The notes under the pieces were generated by a model. It saw nothing but the letters and a program-made list of their open reading frames with translations. It did not search any database and was not told where the DNA came from. 64,000 nucleotides of DNA from Natronoarchaeum rubrum. Its GTDB lineage: Archaea; Halobacteriota; Halobacteria; Halobacteriales; Natronoarchaeaceae. Below, piece by piece: positions 55,821 through 64,000 of this stretch; the first letter of the stretch is position 1; each line of letters begins with the position of its first letter. The position numbers and the translations under genes were made by a program. The DNA lies in NCBI RefSeq assembly GCF_024494695.1, contig NZ_JANHDP010000004.1, forward strand, positions 1 to 64,000, written 5' to 3'.

Positions 55821-57502
55821 CGGTCCACCTCCCCGAGCACGATGTCGAGGCTACCCAGCGACGCGATCAGGTCGGCGATGTACTCGCCCTCGGACATCTC
55901 CGGCAGCGTCTGCAGGTTCGAGAAGCAGGGGCTGCGGATCTTGAACCGGCCGGGCTTGTCGGTGCCGTCCGATCGGATGTAGATGCCGAGTTCGCCCTTC
56001 GCACCCTCGACCGCGCGGTAGATCTCGGTGTCGGGATCGGGTTTGATCGTCCGCGGGACGTTGCTCTGGATGTTGCGCTCGTCCTCGGGCCAGTCCTCGA
56101 GCAGATCCACGCACTGGTCGATGATCTTCGCGGACTCCTCGACCTCGCGCATGCGGACGAGCAGGCGCGAGAAGTTGTCACAGCCGTCCTCGACGACGAC
56201 GTCCCAGTCGAGTTCGTCGTAGTAGCCGTAGGGGTCGTCGCGTCGGAGGTCGTAGTCGACGCCCGAGCCCCGTGCGACCGGGCCGGTGGCGCCGTACTGC
56301 TTTGCTTCCTCGGGCTCCAGAACGCCGGTGTCGATCGTCCGAGCCTGCAGAATCTCGTTGTTGGTCAGCAGGTTGTGGAACTCCTCGGACGCTTCGGGCA
56401 GCCCGTTCGTGAAGTCCCGAGTCTTCTCGAAGAACTCCTCGCGGGGTTCGGGCAGATCCCACGCCACGCCGCCGAGCCGGAAGTAGTTGAACATCAGGCG
56501 CTGGCCCGTCAGATCCTCGAGGATGTTCTGGGCCTTCTCGCGCTCTCGGATCGCGTACATGAACGTCGCGGTGAAGTCGCCGTTGATGTCGAGCGCGAAC
56601 GTCGCGAGCGCGAGCAGGTGCGAGGCGATCCGGCAGAGTTCGGCGCCCATCGTCCGAATGATCTGGGCGTACTCGGGCACGTCGAGATCCGCGAGGTCCT
56701 CGGCCGTGCGCGCGTAGGCCCACTCGTTGAGCAGCCCCGCCGAGATGTAGTCCCAGCGGTCGGGGTAGGGCATGATCTGGTGGCGGTAGGTGCCCTGCTG
56801 GCACATCTGCTCCTCGCAGCGGTGGAGATAGCCGATGTCGGGGTCGACGTCGAGCACCTGCTCCCCGTCGAGCACCGTCTTCAGGTGGAGAACACCGTGG
56901 GTCGCGGGGTGGTGGGGACCGATGTTGAGGAACATCGTGTCGGTCCCGTCGTTGTCGTTCTCGACCTTGTGATCGTCCTGCAGCGGGTTGGCGTGCTCGG
57001 TCAGCGAGACGACCTGCGGTTTGGTCTGGTCGTAGTCGCCGCCCAGCGGGTGGCCCGTCCAGGTTTCGGGCAGGAGGATCCGGCGAAGGTCCGGATTGTC
57101 CTCGTACTCGATGCCGACGAGGTCGTAGGCTTCGCGCTCGTGCCACTCCGCCGTGCGGAACACAGGCTCGGCGCTCTCGCTGACCGGCTCGTCCGTCGGC
57201 GTCGGGACGATGACGTTGACCTCCTGGGTCGGGTCGTCGTACTTTTTGAGGTGGTAGATCGACTCGTAGCGGTCCTCGTACTGCTGGGCCGTGACGTTCG
57301 AGAGGTGATCGAAGCCGGCCTCGTGGCGCAGCGTCGAGAGCACGTCCTGGACGTCGTCCGGACGGATCACGAACCCGCCGGCGTTGATGTGGTCCTCGCG
57401 CTCGAGGACCTTTTCGCCGAGCAGCGCTTCGAGAGCGTCGTAGTCGACCTCGCCCTCGTCGACGCCGACCTCGGTCGTGTCGGGGAGTTCGGACCGGCTC
57501 AT
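55817..57502 (-). CDS. nuoCD: NADH-quinone oxidoreductase subunit CD fusion (NuoCD)
   Basis: This 561-residue fusion has an N-terminal NuoC domain (about 1-165, ending RTAEWHEREAYDLVGIEYEDNPDLRRILLPETWTGHPLGGDY). A NuoD domain follows from about 185, with NIGPHHPATHGVLHLKTVLDGE and IGYLHRCEE (quinone-site His and Tyr region) and the C-terminal DIVLGEVDR. It bridges quinone reduction and the N2 cluster of NuoB. The C-D fusion is seen in some bacteria and haloarchaea. It overlaps neighbours by 4 nt. Confidence 0.97.
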   Translation of the reverse strand: MSRSELPDTTEVGVDEGEVDYDALEALLGEKVLEREDHINAGGFVIRPDDVQDVLSTLRHEAGFDHLSNVTAQQYEDRYESIYHLKKYDDPTQEVNVIVPTPTDEPVSESAEPVFRTAEWHEREAYDLVGIEYEDNPDLRRILLPETWTGHPLGGDYDQTKPQVVSLTEHANPLQDDHKVENDNDGTDTMFLNIGPHHPATHGVLHLKTVLDGEQVLDVDPDIGYLHRCEEQMCQQGTYRHQIMPYPDRWDYISAGLLNEWAYARTAEDLADLDVPEYAQIIRTMGAELCRIASHLLALATFALDINGDFTATFMYAIREREKAQNILEDLTGQRLMFNYFRLGGVAWDLPEPREEFFEKTRDFTNGLPEASEEFHNLLTNNEILQARTIDTGVLEPEEAKQYGATGPVARGSGVDYDLRRDDPYGYYDELDWDVVVEDGCDNFSRLLVRMREVEESAKIIDQCVDLLEDWPEDERNIQSNVPRTIKPDPDTEIYRAVEGAKGELGIYIRSDGTDKPGRFKIRSPCFSNLQTLPEMSEGEYIADLIASLGSLDIVLGEVDR

Positions 57503-58206
57503 GGCGAATCAGCCCAGTTGTACCGCATCACGAGCTCTTCTTCGTCGATCTGGTCGGCCAGCTCGTCGACGATCTCGTCGCGCGGCAGGTCGCCGAACTG
57601 TTCGAGCTCGTAGGGCTTGACGGTGACCGGCGCAGATTCGCCGTTGGCGACGCGCTCTTGCAGCTTGACGACGCCGTAGACCAGCGCCTCGGGGCGGGGC
57701 GGACAGCCCGGGATCTGGATGTCGACCGGGATGACCTCCTCGGCGCCCTTGACGACGTTGTACCCCTCCTGGAACGGGCCGCCCGAGATCGTACACGAGC
57801 CCATGCCGACGACGAACTTGGGCTCGGGCATCTGGTCGTAGACGCGCTTCATGCGCGGGGCGAACTTCGAGACGATGGTGCCCGGGACGATGATCACGTC
57901 AGCCTGTCGGGGCGACGCTCGCGGGACGCCCGAGCCGAAGCGGTCGAGGTCGTGTTTGACCGCGTACGTGTGCATCATCTCGATGCTGCAACAGGCGATC
58001 CCGAACTGCAGCATGAACATCGAGGAGCCCCGCACCCAGTTCATGAACGAGTCGAACTTGGTGAGGATAAAGGGGGACGCTCCCATCGCTTCGCGGAGCT
58101 TCGAGTTGAACCGATCGTCGGCCTCCGACCCCATCCGCGCCTCGCGGGTCTCTGTTAGCGGGTCTGTACTCCCGGTGATCGCTTCCCGTGGTGTGTCGCT
58201 ACTCAT
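57499..58206 (-). CDS. nuoB: NADH-quinone oxidoreductase subunit B (NuoB)
   Basis: This 235-residue protein carries cluster N2 on the tandem Cys of [11 protein letters not shown], with further ligands in [11 protein letters not shown] and [14 protein letters not shown]. The N terminus has a 45-residue acidic extension. The C-terminal 60 residues are haloarchaeal-specific. It overlaps nuoA and nuoCD by 4 nt. Confidence 0.97.
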   Translation of the reverse strand: MSSDTPREAITGSTDPLTETREARMGSEADDRFNSKLREAMGASPFILTKFDSFMNWVRGSSMFMLQFGIACCSIEMMHTYAVKHDLDRFGSGVPRASPRQADVIIVPGTIVSKFAPRMKRVYDQMPEPKFVVGMGSCTISGGPFQEGYNVVKGAEEVIPVDIQIPGCPPRPEALVYGVVKLQERVANGESAPVTVKPYELEQFGDLPRDEIVDELADQIDEEELVMRYNWADSP

Positions 58207-58610
58207 TGTTCAATCTTCCGTGACCGGTCTGCGACCCGCGTGCTGCGGGCCCACTTGACTGCGCCGTTGCGCCAGGCCCAGACGAGGCCGATGACGAGGA
58301 TACCGACGAACACCAGCATCGGGACGAGGGCGCGCGCGAGTCCGACCTCCTCGATTGCGGACTGGTAGACGACCGTCCAGGGGAGGATGAGCACGGTCTC
58401 GACGTCGAAGACGACAAACAGGAGCGCGACCATGTAGTACTGGATGTTAAATCGGATTCGCGTCCCCCCTGTCGGAATCTCGCCGCTCTCGTAGGTGGCG
58501 CGTTTACTATCTTCGGGCACACTCGGGCGCAGCAGCCACGATACCGCCAACATACTGAGCGGTACCAGCACGGCCACCAGCGCCAGCGCGCCGACTGCTA
58601 TCCATGACAT
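58203..58610 (-). CDS. nuoA: NADH-quinone oxidoreductase subunit A (NuoA)
   Basis: This 135-residue protein has three helices. [43 protein letters not shown] is the conserved NuoA core with the acidic membrane loop. It is the first gene of the operon. ATG 58610 follows a GGAG (58621-58624) and lies about 45 nt after TATA element CTTATAT (58651-58657), giving a short leader with a Shine-Dalgarno, unlike the mostly leaderless genes here. Confidence 0.94.
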   Translation of the reverse strand: MSWIAVGALALVAVLVPLSMLAVSWLLRPSVPEDSKRATYESGEIPTGGTRIRFNIQYYMVALLFVVFDVETVLILPWTVVYQSAIEEVGLARALVPMLVFVGILVIGLVWAWRNGAVKWARSTRVADRSRKIEQ

Positions 58611-58647
58611 ACGATGTTCTCCGTGACGTCCGGAGCTTAGGAACGCA

Positions 58648-58660
58648 CCCATATAAGGGT
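58648..58660 (-). promoter_or_regulatory. Promoter of the nuo operon
   Basis: On the minus strand CAACCCTTATATG is the TATA element about 45 nt before the nuoA ATG; the predicted start leaves an 18-nt leader that includes GGAG. Confidence 0.55.
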
Positions 58661-58764
58661 TGATTCTTCCGTTTCCGCCCGCCAGCGCGGCGTCGGCCGG
58701 TTCTGCGGCGGGCGACGCCGAAACGTCGGTCCGCTCACCTGTGGACTGCCGCCGACGAGTCCAG

Positions 58765-59412
58765 TTACTCCCGGCGCTCGCGGAACGCCGGCGTCCCGAG
58801 CTCGTGGAGCTCCCGCGAGACGACGCCGACGTCGTCCTGCAGCCCCTCGTGGTACTCGACGAGCCGCTCCCGAACCTCCTCGTGTTCGCGCGCGAGGATC
58901 TGGGCGGCCGACAGCGCCGCGTTGAACGACTTCCCGGCGTCGACAGCCGTCAGCGGCGCGCCCTGGGGCATCCCGATCACCGAGTCGACCGACTTCTCCT
59001 GAACGGGGACGCCGATCACCGGCAGGGGGTACGCGATTGAGGCGGTCATGTTCGGCAGGTCGGCGGACTTCCCGCCCGCGCCGGCGATGATCACGTCGAT
59101 CCCCCGGTCGGCGGCGGTCTCGCCGTACGCGTACATCAGTTCCGGCGTCCGGTGGGCCGACACGACGAACGTCTCGAACGTAAAGCGGCTTTCCGGCGGG
59201 TCGTCGTAGTCGGTCTGCTCCTCGAAGCCGAGTTCGTCGACGAACGCGTCGTACGCGCCGGGTCGGCCCTCCTCACTACCGGCCATCACGTCGAGGTCGG
59301 AGTCGCTGCCCATGATGATCCCGACGTCCGGCGTCGTCTCGGGATCGCGCTCCTGTTCGGCCTGAGCTTCGAGCTCGTCGATCAGCGCCTCGACTTCCTC
59401 GGATCCGGTCAT
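58765..59412 (-). CDS. purE: N5-carboxyaminoimidazole ribonucleotide mutase (PurE)
   Basis: This 215-residue protein has GIIMGSDSDLDVM (31-43) and VVSAHRTPELMYAY (83-96), the substrate-binding loops. AGAGGKSADLPNMTASIAYPLPVIGVPVQ and SVIGMPQGAPLTAVDAG are also present. Compared with the usual length of about 160 residues it has a 28-residue acidic N-terminal extension and an acidic insert of about 20 residues between the two loops. It acts after PurK in purine synthesis; purK is two genes upstream. Confidence 0.95.
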   Translation of the reverse strand: MTGSEEVEALIDELEAQAEQERDPETTPDVGIIMGSDSDLDVMAGSEEGRPGAYDAFVDELGFEEQTDYDDPPESRFTFETFVVSAHRTPELMYAYGETAADRGIDVIIAGAGGKSADLPNMTASIAYPLPVIGVPVQEKSVDSVIGMPQGAPLTAVDAGKSFNAALSAAQILAREHEEVRERLVEYHEGLQDDVGVVSRELHELGTPAFRERRE

Positions 59413-59497
59413 ACGGGAGAGAACGGACAACCGGTCAATGTACGTTTTGGGTTCGATCGATCAGCGGGCTCGGCGCCGCGGTCCGCCATTTCGTCGC

Positions 59498-59836
59498 TCA
59501 ACAGTCCGGTGACAGTGACGTGCCGTCGACGACCGTCGACTCGCGTGCGTCGATCGGCTCCGGGGTGACCCTGACGCTGCCGTCGCCGCGGACCGTCACG
59601 CCACAGCCCGCGTACGCGAACTCCACGCGGGGCCCCTCGGCGTCGCGATCACAGAGCGCTTCGAGCGCATCGGGGTCGACGACATCGTACAGCGGCGGGA
59701 GATCGACCGCGGCGGTTCCGGTGACGTCAGTGGTCGCCTCGACGATCCGTTCGGTGAGGCCGGCTGCGTGGGTGTCGCGATCGACGTCGGTGGAAGCGTT
59801 GAGTGTCACGAACAGTCGTACACCGTCGTCGGGCAA
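59498..59836 (-). CDS. HalOD1 output-domain protein
   Basis: This 112-residue protein is essentially one HalOD1 domain: LTERIVEATTDVTGTAAVDLPPLYDVVDPDALEALCDRDAEGPRVEFAYAGCGVTVRGDGSVRVTP. HalOD1 is a haloarchaeal domain often at the end of signalling proteins; its biochemical role is unknown. It lies between purK (161 nt upstream) and purE (85 nt downstream). The start is uncertain: TTG 59836 with an AGGTG about 10 nt upstream, or GTG 59809. Confidence 0.78.
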   Translation of the reverse strand: MPDDGVRLFVTLNASTDVDRDTHAAGLTERIVEATTDVTGTAAVDLPPLYDVVDPDALEALCDRDAEGPRVEFAYAGCGVTVRGDGSVRVTPEPIDARESTVVDGTSLSPDC

Positions 59837-59997
59837 GGGCGTTGCACCTACATCTACACCCCCGGCGCTCGATCGAGGCTATCAGTCTAGGCCCGGCGCC
59901 GCGCCCGTTCGAAAAATTGCCGCGAAGCGGCGTCCCGCAAACGAACGCTCGGGGTTCGTCGGAGCAGTCCAGCGGACGATCTCCGGCCGATCGTCGA

Positions 59998-61167
59998 TCA
60001 GTCCCGATCGGAGAACGTCGTGGAGTCGCGGAGCTCGCGAGCGCGGTTCAGGAGACCGTCGACGGACGCCTCGTCGTCGCCGGTCAGCGTCACGTGGCCC
60101 ATCTTCCGGAGCGGGCGGACGTCGCGCTTGCCGTACCAGTGCAGTGCGGCCCGCGGCGTCGCCAGCACCTCGTCGACGCCGCGCAACTCGGCGGCCCGAG
60201 TCTCGTCGACGTCGCCCAGCAGGTTCGTCGTCACCGTCGGCGAGCGCAGCGCGGCCGATCCCAGCGGTCGCCCGGTCACCGCTCGGACGTGCTGTTCGAA
60301 CTGCGACGTGACGGCGCCTTCGATCGTCCAGTGGCCCGAGTTGTGCGGGCGCGGTGCAATCTCGTTGACGAGAATCTCGTCGTCGGAGCTCTGGAACAGC
60401 TCGATGCCGTAGACGCCCCGGCCGTCCATCAGTTCGAGAACGTCCGTCGCGACATCGTGTGCTCGCTCCCGAACGTCTTCGCTTGCGCGCGCGGGAACGA
60501 CCGTCTCTCGGAGGATCTCCTCGCGGTGGACGTTCTCGCCGACGGGAAAGGTTGCGACTTCGTCGTCGCCCGTGACGCCGATGACGGATAACTCGCGCTC
60601 GTAGTCGACGAACGCCTCGACCATCGCGTCGCCGCCGATTTCGTCGAGCACCGTTTCGGCGTCCTCGGGCGACTCGATCGGGGCGTTCCCCCGGCCGTCG
60701 TAGCCCCCTTCGCGGGCTTTCACCATCGCGGGCGTCCCAAGCTCGTCGAGGGCGTCGCGCAGCTCGTCGGCGTCGTCGACCGCGCGGTACTCCGGGACCG
60801 GGATGCCCGCGTCGACCAGCGCGTCCTTCTGGACGAGCTTGTCCTGGATCGTGCGCAGCGTGTCCGGCGAGGGATGGACCGGAACGCCGGTTTCCGATTG
60901 CACCCGGTCCAGCAGCTCCGGGTCGGCCAGCTCGATCTCGAACGTGATGAAGTCCGAGCGTTCGGCCAGTTCGAGCACGGCGTCGGCGTCGTCGAACTCG
61001 CCGACGATCTGGTCGCGACAGACCGGCGCGGCCGGACAGTCCGGCGTGGGATCGAGCACGACCAGTTCGACGCCGAGCGGGCCGGCCGCCTCCGCGAGCA
61101 TCCGTCCGAGCTGTCCGCCGCCGACGACGCCGAGCGTCGGGCCGGGTGTGGAGAGTGGTGTCGCCAT
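59998..61167 (-). CDS. purK: 5-(carboxyamino)imidazole ribonucleotide synthase (PurK)
   Basis: This 389-residue ATP-grasp enzyme has TLGVVGGGQLGRMLAEAAGPLGVELVVLDPTP (11-42), FEIELADPELL, KLVQKDALVDAGIPVPEYRAV and VKAREGGYDGRGNAPI with ATP contacts. YGIELFQSSDDEILVNEIAPRPHNSGHWTIEG is the metal/ATP site. It converts AIR, ATP and bicarbonate to N5-CAIR. It is the first gene of the purK-HalOD1-purE unit. A CTTAAGCGCA element lies about 28 nt upstream. Confidence 0.96.
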   Translation of the reverse strand: MATPLSTPGPTLGVVGGGQLGRMLAEAAGPLGVELVVLDPTPDCPAAPVCRDQIVGEFDDADAVLELAERSDFITFEIELADPELLDRVQSETGVPVHPSPDTLRTIQDKLVQKDALVDAGIPVPEYRAVDDADELRDALDELGTPAMVKAREGGYDGRGNAPIESPEDAETVLDEIGGDAMVEAFVDYERELSVIGVTGDDEVATFPVGENVHREEILRETVVPARASEDVRERAHDVATDVLELMDGRGVYGIELFQSSDDEILVNEIAPRPHNSGHWTIEGAVTSQFEQHVRAVTGRPLGSAALRSPTVTTNLLGDVDETRAAELRGVDEVLATPRAALHWYGKRDVRPLRKMGHVTLTGDDEASVDGLLNRARELRDSTTFSDRD

Positions 61168-61315
61168 CTTGGCGAGACGTTTCTTTCACCTGCGCTTAAG
61201 AATTGCCAACTCGCGCTCGCGAGTCGAGGGCGTTAATCGCTCGAACGTTCGAAGAACGAGTTCTTCGTTTATCAACTAACTATAATAATACACCGATCAT
61301 GTCGATACCCGAGTT

Positions 61316-61330
61316 ACTTTATATTATAAT
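61316..61330 (+). promoter_or_regulatory. TATA region of the transducer gene
   Basis: ACTTTATATTATAAT is centred 22-25 nt before ATG 61345, within a long AT-rich stretch; leaderless geometry. Confidence 0.6.
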
Positions 61331-61344
61331 TCTGTCTCACAGGG

Positions 61345-64000
61345 TATGCTGGGGAAGACTCGTCATCTCGTACCGGGGGTCGTCAGGCGGAGTTACGCCG
61401 CGAAGTTCGGGATCGCATTGTTGATACTTGGGATCCTGGTCGGCGGCATCGGGATCACCGCGACGCAGGCGATCGAATCCGGCGTTGCGGAGGACACTAA
61501 CGAGGACTACGCTACGATGGCGGCTCAGGAGGCGAGCGCACTGGAATCGTGGAACGACAAGCAACGCCTGGTCGCGGGCATGATGAGCGAGTCCGCGATC
61601 GTCCGGAGCGGCGAGATTGAGCAGATCGGCCCGTACCTGAACCGCTGGCAGAGCGAACTCAACGGGCGGAGCGAGGGGGCGCAGGGGAACTACGCGCACG
61701 CGATCCACTACGTCGATACCGGCGACGGTCAGATACTGGCAAGCACGGGCGGCTCTGCCGGCGAGTCGGTCTCGGCGCTCCAGATCCCGGAAGCTGACCA
61801 GGAGGTGCTCACTGGGGATCCCCCGATCGAGGAGACCTACACGACGGAGCCGTACAAGATCGGAAGCGAAGACGCCGCCGGCACGCCGGTCGTCTCCCAC
61901 ATTCGCGGGATCGCGGGTGATTCGGACCGCGCGATCGTCTACACGGTCGATCTCACCTCCTACTCCGCGAACTTCCAGAGCAACGGCCAGACCACGACCA
62001 CGATGGTGGTCGACGGCTCGAACCGGATCGCCCTCGACGACCTCTACTTCGGCGGCGAAAACGAGCTCTTCCTCCAGGCCTACGACGGCAACGGCGATCT
62101 CGCCGCCGCCGCGCGGGAGGCCGGCCCGGCGAACCCGCAGGCCCAGCGGATCGACGAGAACCCTCAGGGAGCGCTCGCGAACGACATCTACGGCTTCCCC
62201 GCCGAGTCCTACGTCGTCGGCGCCGCGCAGGTCGAGGGGACCGACTGGGTCGTCCTCGTCCACGAACCGGTCAGCGCCGCCTACGGCTTCGTCAACGCGG
62301 TTTCGACCTACGGCGTCTGGATCACGGGAGCGGTCGTCCTGCTGATCGGGCTCGTCGGTGCGGTGCTGGGCCGGAACACCGCGGTGGCGATCGATCGACT
62401 CACTTCGAAGACCGAGGAGATGGAGGACGGCAATCTCGACGTCGAGTTCGAAACGAAGCGCGTCGACAGCATCGGTCGGCTGTACGACGGGTTCGCGAAC
62501 ATGCGCGACGCCCTGCGCGAGCAGATTCGCGAAGCCCAGAGCGCTCGTCAGGAGGCCGAAACCGCCCGCGCCGAGACCGAGCGCATGAACGACCACCTCG
62601 AAGCCAAGGCCGAGGAGTACCAGCAGGTCATGGAGTCGGCAGGGGACGGCGATCTCACGGCCAGAATGGATCCCGAGAGCGAAAACGAATCGATGGCACA
62701 GATCGGCCGCACGTTCAACGAGATGCTCGGTGAGCTTGAGACGACGACTGCCCGGCTGAAAGCGTTCGCCGGCGAGGTCGCGACGGCGTCCGAGCAGGTG
62801 ACCGCCTCCAGCGAGGAGGTGCGCTCGGCCAGCGAGCAGGTGACCGAGTCGATCCAGGAGATTTCGGACGGCGCCGAACGCCAGAACGAGTCGCTCCAGG
62901 CCGTCTCCGACGAAATGGACGGCCTCTCGACGACCACCGAACAGATCGCCGCCTCCTCGAACGAGGTCGCCGATCTCGCGGCCCAGACCGCCCAGACGGG
63001 GCAGGAGGGTCGCGAAGCGGCCCAGCAGGCGATCGAGGGGATGAACTCGATCGAGGCAGAGAGCGAGGACGCGGTCGCCGAGATCGAGCAACTCCAAGAG
63101 GAGGTCGCCCAGATCGACGACCTGCTGGAGTTCATCACCGAGGTCGCCGAGCAGACGAACATGCTCGCGCTCAACGCCAACATCGAGGCCTCCCGCTCGG
63201 GCAGCGGGGAGTCGGGCGACGGGTTCGCCGTCGTCGCCGAGGAGGTCAAGGAACTGGCCGCCGACACCAAAGACGCCGCCGAAGACATCGAAGACCGGCT
63301 CGATCGGATCAAGGCCCAGACCGACACCACCGCCGAGGAAGTGCGCCGGACGTCCAGCGAGATCACCGAGCACACCGACTCGGTGCGCGAGGCCGCCGAC
63401 GCGCTCGAAGAGATCGCCGGCTACGCTCAGGAGACCAACACCGGCGTCCAGGAGATCAGCGCGGCCACCCAGCAACAGGCCGCCTCGACTCAGGAGGTCG
63501 TCGCGATGGTCGACGAGGCCGCCACGATCAGCGAGGAGACGACCGCCGAGGCCGAGAACGTCGCCGCCGCCGCCGGGGAACAGACCACCGCGATGACGGA
63601 GGTGTCCGGCTCCGCGGCGTCGCTCTCACAGCAGGCCGCACAGCTCTCCGAAGCGCTCGACCGGTTCGATACCGACGCCGAAGCCGACGCGGGCGCTACC
63701 CGTAGCGCGCTACCCACGGACGGCCGATCCGACAGCACGAGTCCGGACGAGGAACTCGACGCGCTGACGGCCGAAGCGACGCGAGACGAGATGAACCGGG
63801 ACGGAGCGATGCGAGACGAAGGAACTCAGGACGGGCTGCCGCGAAACGAGCAGTCCCAGGAATCCGGTGGCGAGTCATCGACGGACGCCGGATCTGGCGG
63901 TCCGGAGGGCGGTAGTTCGGACGACGCGGACAGCTCGGACGATGCAGACAGTTCGGACGACGATCAATCCGAGGAGGCCTTTACCTTCGGGTCGGCGGCA
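61345..64000 (+). CDS. Methyl-accepting chemotaxis transducer (halobacterial Htr type), 3'-truncated
   Basis: The protein is read for 885 codons without a stop to the window end. A short N-terminal arm precedes a membrane helix (about 19-41), an extracellular dCache-like sensor of roughly 270 residues and a second helix (about 318-340). A HAMP region ([47 protein letters not shown]) and coiled-coil methylation helices follow. The tip reads [42 protein letters not shown]. The C-terminal tail is acidic with Ser/Asp repeats ([12 protein letters not shown]). It signals to CheA/CheW; the stimulus is unknown. Confidence 0.93.

Noticed and set aside
61337..63475. 712-codon minus-strand frame opposite the transducer
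   Set aside because: It is a shadow of the chemotaxis transducer, whose membrane helices, HAMP and signalling tip are clear on the plus strand.

Overview
The window is chromosomal DNA from a haloarchaeon (class Halobacteria). The reasons are high GC with very acidic proteins, a haloarchaeal 16S rRNA 5' end, TATA boxes about 26 nt upstream of mostly leaderless starts, an orc1/cdc6 origin with ORB elements, PAN, Pth2, the archaeal rpl37ae-rpoP-pcc1-pfdB cluster, archaeal phosphopantoate ligase and a suicide-type Thi4. The genus cannot be fixed from the sequence alone.

Layout. 1-312 is the 5' end of a 16S rRNA gene on the minus strand. It is driven by at least three tandem promoters, and a short TFB-like gene reads divergently from them. 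1666-5161 is the succinate dehydrogenase operon sdhCDBA. 5155-9124 holds small genes (XapX, wHTH, HD hydrolase, peroxiredoxin, TatA, YihY-type membrane protein) and two tRNA loci, each followed by copies of its own 3' end. 9310-12120 encodes a membrane-anchored protein with about 13 tandem DUF1508/YegP-like modules. 12194-25255 carries cofactor and RNA genes (phosphopantoate ligase, thi4, a ThiN-domain regulator, dcd, pth2, truD), an ABC exporter, a flavin monooxygenase-like protein and a surface lipoprotein.

25320-27531 is a replication origin. orc1/cdc6 is flanked by eight ORB-like elements, an AT-rich stretch and a set of 14-bp iterons. 27664-36004 holds the conserved translation/transcription/chaperone cluster, GMP synthase amidotransferase, PAN, and several uncharacterised membrane or regulatory proteins. 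36116-41396 is mre11-rad50 with three convergent small genes. 41504-47496 contains an HtrA-like lipoprotein, a CitE-like lyase, glutamate dehydrogenase, a CBS-ParB protein and a TrkA-DHH phosphoesterase.

47698-58610 is a complex I operon on the minus strand (nuoA-B-CD-H-I-J1-J2-K-L-M-N, without EFG). It is interrupted after nuoI by a segment carrying a second copy of the nuoI 3' end. 58765-61167 is purK, a HalOD1 gene and purE. The window ends inside a haloarchaeal methyl-accepting transducer (61345-64000, truncated).

Together the genes cover respiration (Sdh and Nuo feeding the quinone pool), replication initiation next to the transcription and translation core, double-strand break repair, purine and cofactor synthesis, and sensing. 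The most unusual features are the origin iterons, the multi-DUF1508 membrane protein, the nuoI tail duplication whose differences are all synonymous, a family of 7-bp-stem/11-nt-loop hairpins near tRNAs and nuoI, and an irregular tRNA-like gene.
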